DNA from: Talinum fruticosum
Lineage: Eukaryota; Streptophyta; Magnoliopsida; Caryophyllales; Talinaceae
Length of the DNA: 64,000 bases
Direction: 5' to 3'
Assembly: GCA_021018815.1 (NCBI GenBank)
Contig: JAITYX010000005.1
Span: 10,648,001-10,712,000, forward strand
The notes below the pieces were generated by a model. The model was given only the letters and a program-made list of their open reading frames with translations, was not told the DNA's origin and searched no databases. A program made the position numbers and the translations under genes. Within the stretch, counting starts at the first letter, position 1, and each line of letters begins with the position of its first letter. Positions 43,281 to 54,823 of this stretch are shown here, in pieces.

Positions 43281-46200
43281 AAAAGGACCACAGTAAAGGG
43301 AGTTACTAGGTTCGTTAGAGAAAGTGAGAAAGGTTAGTTTGTTTCGACTTGCAAGTGGCTCGGAAAAGAACAAAGGGGCATTGGTACCTGGACAGCTGAT
43401 GCTCACGTCACATGTTAGGAAACCCAAGACTCTTTTCCGAGTTAGAAGATTATAAGGGAGGAAAAGTCACATTTGGAGATGACAAGCAAATGCAAGATAA
43501 TTGGGATAGGCAAGATTAGAAAAGGAAACGATCCGGTTAGCCCAAGTATACCTTGTCAAGGGATTAAAATACAATCTACTCAAGCATCTCTCAACTGTGT
43601 GACAAAGGTCAAGAGGTAAGATTCAATCGGACCAACTATTATATCTCCGATGATACTACCAAGGAGACCAAGCTCTCGGGTAAGAGATCGGGTAACACCT
43701 ATACTATTCCTCTTCTCGACCCGAGTCGAATTTATCCTAATTAAAAGCATCTCTTCATGATGATTCATGGACATGGCATCGTAAACTAGGTCATGTTAGC
43801 ATGCACACCATTAAGAAACTTGCATCTCATGGTTTAGTCGGAGGATTGCTTAACCGTGCTTTTAAGAAAGATAAAATTTGTGAAGCATGCACAAAAGGGA
43901 AACAAGTCGATTATCTTTTAAATAACCGAAAACTATCTCCACATCCAAGGTGCTTGAAATGTTGCATATGGATTTATGTGGTGAAATCCCTGTCAAGAGT
44001 CTCGAAGGTAAATCATATGTGCTTATTATTGTTGATGACTACTCACGATTTACCTAGGTGTGTTTTCTTAAGCACAAAAATGAAGCCTTTAAAGAGTTCA
44101 AGCAAGCTCTGCAGGAAAATCCAAGTTGAGTCTCGGACTCGGATTCGGAGAATTTGAACCGACCATGGAAGGGAGTTCGACTATTCGGAATTTGCAGAGT
44201 TACGTGACAAAAATGGCATCTCCCAAAACTTCTCAGCACCAAGAACTCCTCAACAAAATGGAGTAGTGGAGAGGACGAACCAAACTCTTGAAGAAATAGT
44301 AAGGACAATGATGATTGAACATAATCGCCCTACTATTTCGGGCTAAGGCAATCAACACAGACAAATTATACTTTGAACAAATGCCTCATCGGACCCATCC
44401 TGAAGAAAACTCCATACGAGCTATACAATGGGAAGAAACCCAACATTTCATATTTCAAATCCTTTGGATATAAGTGCTTCATTCACAACAATATGAAGGA
44501 TCACTCGACCAAGTTTGATGCTCGGTCGGATGAAGGTATTTTTCTTGATTATTCATATCATAGCAAAGCATATCTTGTTTTCAATAAAAGAACTAATGAA
44601 GTGGAAGAAAGCATCCACGTTGTGTTTGATGAGATTGAACAGGAAAAACCAAGTGAGTCAACATTCTCGGACACTGAAGCTCAAGCAAAGATGATGATCT
44701 AGATGAAAATGGGTTCATCAAGAATCAAATCAAAGTCACTCAAAACGAAGTGACTTAGAACTACATGACTCGGAATGAGACAACTCAAGAGCCAGCTCAG
44801 AATGTTGAAGGTCAATCGGATGAACAAGCTTGCTTAGAACAGTACTTCGAAGATCAACCAATTCAACCTACGGATCTGCTGAACCAAAGAACAGGTAGAG
44901 CATTCAAGTATGCTTCTAGCCACCCACTAGAAAACATCTTGTCTCATATCAACAATGGGGTAAGAACTCGTTCATCTCTACAAAATCTATGTGCATTCAC
45001 TGCATTCATTTCATTAATTGAACCCGTAAATGCACTAGAGGCCCTAAATGAACCTGAATGGGTAGAGGCCATGCAAGAGGAACTCAATCAATTTGAAAGA
45101 AATGGGTTTTCAAGAACAAAGCTGGATGAAGGTGGGTTGGTAGTCGAAATAAGGCTAAACTTGTGGCTCAAGGTTACAATCAAGAGGCAGGGATTGATTG
45201 TGGGGAAACCTTTGCACCTGTTGCGGAATCGAAGCTATTAGATTCTTATTGGCATTTGCATCTAGCATGAATATCAAATTGTATCAAATGGATGTTAAAT
45301 GTGCATTCCTTAATGGTTTCATTGAAGAGGAAATCTATGTTGAGCAACCCCTGGATTTGAAAACTCAAAATTTCCAAATCATGTTTTCAAATTGCAAAAA
45401 GCTTTTTATGGTCTTAAACAAGCTCCCGGAGCTTGGTATGAAAGATTGAGCAATTTCTTGGTTGAAAATGATTTTAGAAGAGGTCGGATTGACAAGACTC
45501 TTTTTATAAAAACCAAGGGGAAAGACTTTCTTATTGCTTAGATCTCTGTTGATGACATAATCTTTAGAGCTACTAATGAAATTTTGTGTCAAGAGTTTTC
45601 CGAGTTAATGAGACAGGAATTTCAAATGAGTATGATGGGAGAACTCAACTTCTTCCTTGGTCTACAAATCAAGCAAGACAAAGATGGCATCTATGTCCAT
45701 CAATCAAAGTATACCAAGGAGCTGCTGAAGAAGTACAAACTTCAAGACGCAAAACATGCGAGCAACACCTATGAGCGAGCAGCATAAAGCCGGACTCGGA
45801 CGAGAAAGGTAAAGCGAGTAGATCGAAACTCTATCAAGGTATGATTGGATCTTTGTTATATCTTACTTGCAGTAGGCCGGACATAATGTTTAGTGTATGT
45901 CTGTGTGCAAGATTTCAAGCTAATCCAAAAGAATCACATCTTACTCGTGGTGAAGAGAATATTCAAATATCTTGCAGGGACTCGGAATCTAGGTCTTTGG
46001 TACTCAAGAGACTCAAAACCGACTCTCACTAGATACTCGGATGTTGACTATGCTTGGTACAAAGTTGATAGAAAGAGCACTTCAGGAGCCCGCCGGTTTC
46101 GGGTCAATCCCTAATATCTTGGCACTCAAAGAAACAGAACTCAATAAATCTATGAACTCGCTGAAGCTGAGTATATTGCAGTTGGAGCATGCTATGCTCA

Positions 46201-46491
46201 TATTTTATGGATCAAGCAACACTTGAGAGATCTTGGACTTTTATTCAAATCAATTCTAATCAAGTGTGACAATCAAAGTGCAATCAGCATCACCAAGAAT
46301 CCGAGTTCAAGCACTCAAAGACAAAACACATTGAGGTCGGGTATCATTTTCTAAGAGACCATTCCGAGAAAGGTGATATTGAACTTGAATTCATTCCTAC
46401 CAAACTTCAATTAGCTGATATCTTTACTAAGCCATTTAGTGAGGATCAGTTTTGCTTTATTAGGAATGAGCTTGGCATGATCAATGCATAA
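43281..46491 (+). pseudogene. SIR-D pol: protease, integrase, RT, RNase H
   Basis: The protease site HWYLDS at about 43380 is followed by a stop where the Gly should be. The pre-integrase motif WTWHRKLGHVSMHT is near 43770, with an integrase core to about 44340 (NGVVERTN with the catalytic Glu). The segment 44373-44702 is open (NKCLIGPILKKTPYELY, VVFDEIEQEKPSES). The RT at about 45050-45800 has SVDD at 45545-45556 instead of YVDD. RNase H ends in ADIFTKPFSEDQF and NELGMINA with a stop at 46489-46491. Broken, inactive. Confidence 0.9.
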
Positions 46492-46885
46492 TTATGAGCT
46501 TTTCGAGTGAAATTAGTCCGCATGATTATATGTTATCTGCCTCCTTTCTTTAATAACAATTAATTCAGTTGAACCAGTGATACTAAGCTCTAAGTTATTA
46601 GTTGTTTGCGATGTCTCGGTTACTCGAAACTTGACTGAGCCGGACTCAAAATTTGAGAAAAATGGACAGACAAACTCCCGAAATCATCTCTAGATCGGTG
46701 GAGAATTTCGTAAATTTTTTAAAATCTCTCTTTTCTCTCTTTCTCTCTCTCGCTTCGATCGGACATCTAGCCGTTGGGAGACAATCACTGGAATTCTAAC
46801 CATTGGAGAGCAATGACAGTCACACCAATTTGAGGTGACCGTCGGAGAGCCGGGTCGAACGAACACCGAAGGACGATTATTTCTC
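46492..46885 (+). other. SIR-D pol to internal promoter spacer
   Basis: Non-coding. Contains TTTTCTCTCTTTCTCTCTCTC near 46732 and ends ACACCGAAGGAC, the block after which SIR-A jumps to its ORF start. Confidence 0.6.
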
Positions 46886-46893
46886 TATAAATA
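46886..46893 (+). promoter_or_regulatory. Internal TATA box before the SIR-D envelope-like ORF
   Basis: TATAAATA in TTTCTCTATAAATAGCACCC, 285 bp upstream of the ATG at 47171. Equivalent site in SIR-B at 18864-18871. Confidence 0.68.
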
Positions 46894-47170
46894 GCACCCT
46901 TTGTCCTTCATTCTCGCTACTTTACTCTCTACTTACTCTCACTCTCTCAATTACTTCAACTCGCGTAAACTCTCGCTACGTTCGAAGAAAGTTTTCGTCG
47001 CTCTCAAGCTAAGTGGAAGTGTTTTCAAGTAAGCACTCGTCATTCTCAGCTCTCTCTCTCTACTCTTTCATTTTCTTTTTACTCGCTCACTTTTGTTGAG
47101 CTACTTATCTCTCTCTCTCTCTCTCTACCTCTTATCAAAAGTTCATCTTTTTCTCTTTTCTTCATCAAAC
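46894..47170 (+). other. Leader of the SIR-D envelope-like ORF
   Basis: Pyrimidine-rich leader (repeated CTCTCT, ACTTACTCTCACTCTC) with a candidate 5' splice site CAAGTAAGC near 47028 and a pyrimidine-rich stretch ending in TCTTCATCAAAC before the ATG. It looks like a plant 5' UTR. Confidence 0.6.
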
Positions 47171-48789
47171 ATGCCAAACAGAGGTTCCCACCTCGATTTT
47201 CTTGGTTCCGCCACCAAGAAACCTCGTACCAAAAGCCAAGAAGGCCCCTCCAATCCTTCAAAACCTCTTGTCACCCAACATCTAACGTTGGATGATAAAT
47301 TCTTTCCGACCACAAAGTTTTCGTGGTTGGCTCATATCAAATCAACAAGGGTTTACAATTTCCTCTGTTTTAGCGATTTCAATACCCGAACTCATTTCGA
47401 GTTCTATTCTAACCTATCTAGCTCGACGGTATCCTCACCTCCGGAGTTCAAAATATCACAGTTCGCATCAACATCTTCTCCACCGACTCTTCAAAGTCTC
47501 TACTCTTTTCCTCAACAGCAATCCCATACCTTTCAACGAGGTTGCTGATGAATTCTTTGAAAAATATGCCAAAGAAATCCCTAGGTCACGTAAAAACTTC
47601 TCCGCGACTCAACTCAAGTCAAAAGCTCGTCTTACGTGTTTTTTTGCTGATGAGGACCTTCTTCTCACAGACATTCAAGCAAGAAGAACCCTAACTCCAA
47701 GCATCTTAAAGCTCTTTACAATATTCTTAAGGGCTACGAAGTAGACCTCTTTCTCGCTGTAGTCGAGCAAATGGCAGCTGTGCTCGCTCGGACACGGATA
47801 AAGAAGTCCACCCTACTTCCTTTCGGGGCTCTTCTCACCCTCATCTTCAAGCAATTCAAAGTTCCTCTTCCTTCATATCCTAACATGGTTTTTGAGGCTG
47901 CCATTATCATTGGCAAGAATGAACTTCTTGGTTATGAATACCAAGAGACCCAACCGGGTGTCCGGGTTCATAGCTCGAAGCCGAGGCCTCCTTCTCCGCC
48001 GCAAACTCGGACTTAACCTACTCTCTCTCTCCTTTCTCCACCTGGTGGTGCCTCCACCTCAGGTGTTTCTCGGATTCTCTCTTTTGCTTTGTCCACTACC
48101 ATCATGGACAAGCTTTCCTTGGTGTCCACCGAATCTAAAGACACCCTCTCGGTCATTCGAGATCTGTTCTTCAATCTATGACCATCAATCGAAAACTGCT
48201 CAATCCCAAATCCGAGAGCAGCAGGACGTGCTTCTTGAGCTAAAAGCACTCGTCAAGGAGCAAAGGGAGATGATTAAGCTCCTTCAAGAAAGACGCTCCA
48301 AGGCGGCTCGAGATCCGATCGACTCAAAAACATCCGAAGAATCCTTGAGTCCGGCCAAGTCCCTCTCTCGAAGGGGAAGAAGAAGAAGAAGAAGGAGAAG
48401 AAGTGGAGCATGTGGCTAAGGCAGCTCCGTCTCGAGGAGAAAGAAGAACAGGAGAAGGAAGCGAAACCGGAGCCGAAGCGGCCGAGGGCTAAGGTGCTCC
48501 GGAACCCCAACCGAGTGATCGGCTCGGACGGTAGTCCGAGTGGGTCGAAGACCTCGCTGACCATGGTCGAGTCAGCAGTAGAGCCAGCACCTCCCTCACT
48601 CGAGTTCCGGGAGGATGAACCTCTGGATGACTTAGTTCTAGGTTAGGCACTCGGAGCCGCGCCCATTCCCGAGATACCAATGCTGCCCCGCCTTGTTCAT
48701 CTACATCTTCAAGATCTTATCGGCGAAGGCACATTGCACGTCCACCGTCCACCGTCCTCCACTCAGATCGCTCCTCTCCTCCATCTTAG
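47171..48789 (+). pseudogene. SIR-D envelope-like ORF
   Basis: Begins MPNRGSHLDFLGSATKKPRT at 47171. N-terminal block 47171-47548 has VTQHLTLDDKFF, KFSWLAHIKSTRVYNFLCF and FEFYSNLSS. It shifts frame into a block with FEKYAKEIPRS and QLKSKARL, then PFGALLTLIFKQFKVPLP at about 47820, VFEAAIIIGK-type, and YEYQETQPGVRVH. A likely coiled coil follows (SQIREQQDVLLELKALVKEQ, then REMIKLLQERRSKAA) at about 48205-48305, then a Lys/Glu/Arg-rich region and a Ser/Pro-rich end with a stop at 48787-48789. No clear membrane helix. Preceded by its own TATA and leader. Four or so frameshifts. Function unknown. Confidence 0.74.
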
Positions 48790-49310
48790 AAATTCTCTTC
48801 TTCGTTTTAAATTTTTTTTTTTTTGTCCGGACATACAAATCTGTATCTTCTTGATACATCCTTCCTCTTTTTGTTTTGCGGAAAGGCAAGGTGGAGAATA
48901 GTTAGAACAATTTGTTGTCTTGTTTAGGGGAGTTTCTCTCACCCTCTTTTGTGTATATACTTTTATGAATATTAATGAAGTTATCGGTTTCATGCCTATT
49001 ACTTTCTAAGTTGCCATTATCTCCGAGTTTCATTTTCTTGCTCGCTAATTTTTCTTTGCTCCGATTCGACAATTCGATCTATCATTGCTCCGATCCTCGT
49101 AATTTTGTTTTCTATCTTTTCTTTGCTCCGATACTTCGGTTTTTTTTAATGAAATCTAAGCTTACTTGCTCCGATAGAATATAAGTTTCAATCACTGCAT
49201 CTACTCTATATAATTCTATCATGTTTTTCTGATCGATTCGTGAGAAAGAATGAAAAACCATATCTATATCACTAACAAAGTTTCTATTTAAGTATGGAAT
49301 GCCTTTCATC
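48790..49310 (+). other. 3' region after SIR-D envelope-like ORF
   Basis: T-rich, with GGAAAGGCAAGGTGGAGAA at about 48880, GTTTAGGGGAGTTT, then AATATTAATGAAG and repeated GCTCCGAT words (49058, 49089, 49124, 49170). Conserved in SIR-A. Probably untranslated. Confidence 0.5.
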
Positions 49311-49323
49311 AAAAAGGGGAGAT
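49311..49323 (+). promoter_or_regulatory. Polypurine tract of SIR-D
   Basis: AAAAAGGGGAGAT directly before the 3' LTR start. Confidence 0.88.
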
Positions 49324-49880
49324 TGAAGACTCGGACTTTGCATAAATGTCATTCCGAGTACCGTCAAGGGATCAGTACGAGACTTCATCTCTTGTAAGTT
49401 TTGATTACAAGTCATTCTAAGAGCTTCGAAACTTTTCCGAGTGATACGTAATCTTTTCCGAGTGTTACAAAAACCATTGCATATGTTCTCACCGATTCCG
49501 ACCGACTCGGAAAGCATAGTCTTGCTTATCGGTTCACACACGGTTCCGAGTCACTCGGATAACACTCGGACTTATTGCATGTTCAAACATTTGCTCTAAC
49601 ATACATAAACTCGATTCGACTTCATGTTCTAAGTCCGATTGAATTACAGATGTTAATTCCTCTCTTTAAGTCAGCATGCTTTGTTTGAACCATGCCTGTC
49701 TAAGTTCAAGTATTACTACTCTAATATTCTTCATCTAACTTGACTTACTTCTAGACCGACTCGGATGGAATTTGAGCATAATGGATGTTAGACTTAAAAA
49801 TTCCACTCCTTCGGGACTCGGATAATTATGCACTTAATTATCTTAATTAATTTATTATATGTGTCTAATCTTAGACCAAA
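49324..49880 (+). repeat. SIR-D 3' LTR, truncated
   Basis: Matches 39995-40548 closely, then stops in TCTTAGACCAAA, where the 5' LTR continues GTATTTTATAC. The missing part (about 980 bp) is nowhere in the window. Confidence 0.9.
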
Positions 49881-50998
49881 AGATTACATCGGGTAGGGAG
49901 GAATTAAAAGCAATACATCGTTTGTCCATAATACATAAAGCAATAGAGAAAGCATATAAATAAAATAAATCATTAAAGATCGAATCTGTTCCCTCGAGTT
50001 GTCCCACGTGCTGATTTGGATCTCTTGATGCGATGGTGGTGAATCAAGAAAGGCTTTTTGTGAGTATTTGGTGTAGGTAGGTGAATTGATGGGGTTTATG
50101 GATCGGATGTAGGGAGATTGGAGAGTAGAATGGGAATAGGCTAAAAAGAAACCAAGAGATCATAGTACTAAAGAGAGTATTTAGTAGCTCTAAGGAAGAT
50201 TTCAGCGAAGCATAACGCCGAGGGATGAGCCTTAGCTAAAATGAGAGCCTAACCTCTCTATTTATAAGGAGAGGTTAGGTCAAGGAAGTGAACTAAGGTT
50301 AGCTCGACCAGCCGTCCAAAAGCAGCAGCAAAAACCTGGCTGAGATCAAAGTGATAAGACCGGATAGAACTGGGGATAAAGAAGGGATAAGACCCGGTTC
50401 ACAGCGCCGGCCACAAGAGGTTGCCTAGAGTTTCATGCCCTAGCTTACTTTCTCCGGGGCAAAACACAGTATTCCACTTAAAATTTTAGGGTGGCGAGCA
50501 CCGGCCACAGCAGCTTTCCAACCGTGGAAAGTTTCCATTTTTGCCAAGTTTCCGGCTTTGCCAAGTTTCATTTTTGGTGCGAGATGCTTGCGACTAGTCT
50601 CGAGTGGACTATCTTGGAGCCAAAACATAGTACTTTGACACCGGTGATCATGAAATGTAGAATCTAACGTCGTCTAGAGGTTTTCGGCTCCTTGTGTGGT
50701 TGGATTGAAGTGAAACGCAGTATTCCGAACTTGGAATTTACCAGACGCAGCAGACTCGGACTTTGTTATCTTTGAAGGCTTAGCTCGGTTCTTAGATCGT
50801 CCGAAAGAAAGAGGGATTTGTGGACCGACCCCGAAAAAGGCTATTTATTAAGTGCTAGCGGTTCTTTGTGGTTTACTAGCTTCCGTCGTACCAATCAAAC
50901 ACGATCCGAGATCCAAATCCTCAAACAAGACTCGAGATTTCATCATCGGGCCAACAAATAAAAAAGGAGAAAAGGACGACACTTTTTGGTGTCTACGA
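49881..50998 (-). repeat. GYP-2 3' LTR, truncated
   Basis: On the minus strand starts GTAGACACCAAAAAGTG (typical gypsy LTR start TGTAGACACC, here TCGTAGACACC) and runs to GATGTAATCT, where it is cut at the SIR-D border. TATA box on the minus strand at 50259-50266. Confidence 0.8.
50259..50266 (-). promoter_or_regulatory. TATA box in GYP-2 3' LTR
   Basis: TATAAATA on the minus strand inside a hairpin-like CCTAACCTCT...AGAGGTTAGG. The 5' LTR has the same box at 56115-56122. Confidence 0.65.
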
Positions 50999-52699
50999 GT
51001 TAGCCCTCACTTTGACCGAGTCTAAAAGACAAAGGTCAAAGTAGACACCAAAGGGTACCGACCTGGTGTTGTGTCTGGATGCTCGATTGAATTGATGTGT
51101 CCGAAATTAGCTATCTTTTGACTTGAACTCTAAAGGGGCCTAGACTTGACTAGCGGAATTTGAAGTCCGGGTTGTTGATTCCCGAACTTGGCCGCTTAGA
51201 GACTTGAAGTTCGGATTGATGATTTTAAACGTGACCATGTGCTTAGTTTGAAGCTTGGCGGGAAGCTTGAGCTTGACTCGGATAATAAAGTCTGAAATCC
51301 AACCGGGATGCCTAAACTTGACCGCTTCTTAGATCCGAAGTTCGGCTAGGTGTGCCTAAACTTGACCATTCTTGGACTGAAGCTTGGCTAAATGTTTTTG
51401 CACTAACGAGCTTTCTTAGCTAATAATTGAATGAAAATGGTTTCAAGTGTTACCGAAGTTAATTTGTAATCAAATCATGTTTCAAATGTGGTTCCTTGAC
51501 TTGGCCATAGAGTGGTCTTGAAGTCTTGGTGTGGTGTCCGAACCTTGACCATTGTTGGGCCTAAAGTTCAATTGAGGGATGTCCGAACCTTGACCACCTG
51601 TTGGGCTCGAAGCTCGATTGAGTTGTGTGTGAACCTTGACCATGCTCGGGCCTAAAGCTCGACCGAGTTGTGCCCGAACCTAGACAATGCTCGGGCCTAA
51701 AGCTCGACTTCTATCCACTTTTGTCGGAATAGGGACGTATGCTTACTTTATGTAGAAATTCTTGCTTAGACTTGGTTATTGAATGACCTAAAGTCCAGGG
51801 AATGCCTGCTTGAAATATGATGTTTCCCGAGGTTATGTGCCTCAATCGGAATTTGAGCTTTCGGTTTGTGTGCTAATAGCTCCTTTGTAAGGTAGACAAT
51901 TTGTGTCTTCCCCGGGTATTCTTAGAGTTGTTGTGGTTGTATGACCCTTTCGATCTTGAGGACCCTCGTTCTTCTTGGTTGTTGTGCTAATAGCTCCTTT
52001 ATAAGGTGACGGTGCTGGTGACCTCCTTGATGCTAGCTTGATGCTCGACTTGATTGCTTGATGCCGACTTGATGCTCAATGCTCGCTTAATTGAATAATT
52101 CCTTGTAGGGTACTTTGTTATTTAATTTTTGTGTTTTTAGAAGTTTGACTCATTCAAAGAATATGAAGGCAAGACTTTATTCTAAGAACAAATGCATTCT
52201 TTTATTAAGATGATGCAAAAACATTCAAAAAGACAAAGAAAAAACTACACTTTAGCCCCCACTCCATAAAAGTATAGCTTAAGGAAAAGTGATTCGCTCG
52301 AACCGTAATGTATGACTAGTGGCCGACTTTGAACCATGGACTGTGAACCCGACGGTTTGGTGCTAGAATCAGACTGGCATGCTTCTTGATGATTCAAGTA
52401 CCTTTTCCCAATGGGTTGATGTCTACTCTTTGGATAGGGCAAAATGGCTTTGAGATTTGGGAAATTGGAAATGGGAGTTGGAAATTAAGTTCAAGATAAG
52501 GCTTGGGTTTGGGGCCGGACCTCATGGGCTTCCTCTGTATCCGCAATAACGAAATTACGCCTTCGTAAATCAAAAAAGAAAGAAAATTAAGTTTTTTAAA
52601 AAAATTTGGAAGACAGGAAAAGGAAATAAACATTACACTCGGATATAGAAACAGGGGAAAAGCATGCTTTATTACCATCCCCGATGAATGATGGCCTCA
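50999..52699 (-). other. GYP-2 internal region between gag and 3' LTR
   Basis: No recognisable pol. The part near 51010-51170 is related to 1720-1890. Contains a 45-bp minisatellite (separate entry). 52200-52700 has short minus-strand frames without family likeness. Confidence 0.5.
51537..51710. repeat. 45-bp minisatellite, about four units
   Basis: Units begin at about 51537, 51582, 51628 and 51673, each with CCGAACCTTGACCA-like start and GGGCCTAAAGCTCGA-like middle. Imperfect copies. Confidence 0.85.
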
Positions 52700-53676
52700 T
52701 TGGATGATCTTCTAGCTGGTTGAAGCTTGTTCTTCTTCTACGAGCATGCCAGCATGTCTAAGTGCTTTAAAGTCTATGATAGGCAAGAACTTCGAGTGCT
52801 GATGATAGACAGGTTGGTGGTTCTTGATGATGATTATAACTTGATCCTTCTCAAATGGCCAATCGATCATGTGGGCAGTTGTCGCCCTCTAGCGAGTAAG
52901 AAAGTCGATGAAGCCTTCATCATCTCCTTGCTTGATCAATTTTAGATCCTGAAGAGTGACTTATAGATCGATATTGTAGGAGTATTGATGTAAGAACTCC
53001 TTGCAGAGATCAGTCTAGTAAGTGACCTTACGTGGGTCGATAACACTCGTACCACTTCATTACATCGGTATCGAAAGTCCACGAGAAGATGATGTGGTAA
53101 GTGTCTTCCGGTACATTCTTCAAAGTCATTGCCCCCCAAAGTTTCTCACATGGTGGTGAGGGTTCTCGGTTCCATGAAACTTGATGTTAGGTATGGTAAA
53201 CTTAGGGAGTAGCTTGCCTTTAGGGATTGAAGTGAATCCCTGGGCCGGATAGTGGTAGTTGAACATCGAGGACTCCCGTAACATCTTCTCTATCTGATCT
53301 ATTCTTAGATTGGATTAAGGCCCAGGTTGAGGTTTAGCGTGGGATCCTTCGCCTTCTTTTTCTTTCCCTTTGTACCTTAATTTCTTCTTAGATCCTCGGG
53401 CATCAAGCCTAGCTTCTACATTAGCAGTAGACTCCTTGAACAAGGTCATAATGGGGGTTTGCTCGACTGGTTGGCCATTTTTGGAGGAGGATTGTGTTTA
53501 GACCTTGGACGGCACATTGATGTTACTAGTAAAGGTAATGGACATACTAGTGTGGTACGTGCTAACATGGGACGAATGGGTGTTGACCGTGTCGATGTTG
53601 ATGTAGATTCCTTATTTCCTAAACACTTCGTGCTAGGGTTCCCGATTTGCATAGGATTTCCTATCCTGTATCCCAA
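52700..53676 (-). pseudogene. GYP-2 gag (Retrotrans_gag type)
   Basis: Minus strand from about 53676. A Pro/Ser/Thr-rich N-terminus is followed by LPKFTIPNIKFHGTENPHHH, RNFGGAMTLKNVPEDTYHI and FSWTFDTDVMKWYE at about 53190-53040. Then come FLHQYSYNIDL, LQDLKLIKQGDDEGFIDFL and FEKDQVIIIIKN, the order of the plant gypsy gag domain. Ends near LVEEEQA at about 52725. Several shifts. The gag protein builds the particle; the element depends on other copies for pol. Confidence 0.82.
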
Positions 53677-54805
53677 AACAATGACGCTCGGGATTGGCTC
53701 ATGAAAGAATTTTTAAGGGAGATAGGGCTTAAGTGCTTGACCCGGGGAAGACTGGTCCTAGGAGAAAAGAAAATTATATGCTCTTTTATTTGGATGCACA
53801 TAAAGGGATGCAAAACAAATGGAATGGACTGTTTGCAATTATGCTCATGACTTAATCTGGGATGATTCTATGATTTGGCTAGTACAGTAACTGAAATGCA
53901 TACATGATTATTCCTAATGGAAGATAAATTTGTTTTAGCTAAATGAGAAATGAAAATGCGATGCAAATTCACCTAATCCGAGATGAAATTTATTTTGGCT
54001 AATGCAAAAATGAAATACAAGATTAGACTCACCTATTCTGAGATAAATTTTGAATTGGGCTAATGCAAAAATGAAATGCGGACTCACCTTATTGAGATGA
54101 AATTTATTTTGTCTAATGCAAAAATGAAATGAGTGGATCAACCTTAAGAGGATGATTTTTGATTAAGTTAATGGAAATATGGAATGAATGGACCGACCTA
54201 AAAGGGGAATGTAATTTTGAACTTTTGACTAAAATGCACAAATTGGACCGACTCAAAACTTTATTATGTAGTTTTTTTTTTTTTTTTGCACCCATGCAAT
54301 GATTATTCAACGCTCCATACCTATCCCTAAAGTCACGAAGCATAAAATTAAATCTAAAAAAACAAACACACTCATTCAAGCATGCAAATGAAGTCAAGGG
54401 ACCACCTAAAAGTCAAAAATTTTCTATGGTCAAAGAGTTCAAAAGGTTGGATACACGGTGATACGTAATCTTAGAATTTGGTCCTCTAAGGGGTGCACGG
54501 TTAAGGATACCAACCAAAATTCTCGACGCCTCTCGGTGAACTAAAAGGTTTAGCCCAAGAGTGTATGCTACAAGGGAGGAGGCACCGTTTCCTCGAGCAA
54601 TAAAGCCTAGTTGGGCACACCTAAAGGAACCAATGGGAGTCTCTCTCCGGAAAGGGTAAGCGGGGGTACAATAAAGTTTTCATACGGGTCCAAAACAATA
54701 TTTAAACTAGTTCAAAGGTTGCTAAATGCAGGATGTCTAATGCAAGTACATCATAAAAACACAATACTTAAATTTTTAAGTTTCGCCCTTTTAATAAATG
54801 ATTTA
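53677..54805 (-). other. GYP-2 untranslated leader with minisatellite
   Basis: No gene. Contains a ~60-bp repeat array at 53923-54140 and a poly-T run at about 54274-54288 (poly-A on the coding strand). Confidence 0.6.
53923..54140. repeat. ~60-bp minisatellite, four units
   Basis: Units start near 53923, 53982, 54042 and 54096 with GATGAAATTTATTTTGGCTA-like sequence followed by ATGCAAAAATGAAATGC and a CTCACCT block. Confidence 0.82.
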
Positions 54806-54823
54806 TCCCCAGTGGAGTCGTCA
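54806..54823 (-). promoter_or_regulatory. Primer-binding site of GYP-2
   Basis: Minus strand TGACGACTCCACTGGGGA. Many plant gypsy elements have TGGCGACTCCACTGGGGA just after the 5' LTR, so this fixes the LTR end. Confidence 0.65.

Larger units (their letters stand above)
39995..49880 (+). mobile_element. SIR-D: Sirevirus-type copia element, 3' LTR truncated
   Basis: Plus-strand element: 5' LTR 39995-41524, PBS, gag, pol, internal promoter, envelope-like ORF 47171-48789, PPT 49311-49323, and 3' LTR only to 49880 (557 of about 1530 bp). The surviving parts of the two LTRs are very similar. GYP-2 follows at the truncation. It is the best template for the SIR family's spacer and leader. Confidence 0.92.

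Noticed and set aside
51537..51710. CRISPR-like array of short repeats
   Set aside because: Repeats are contiguous and imperfect without unique spacers; an ordinary minisatellite in plant DNA.
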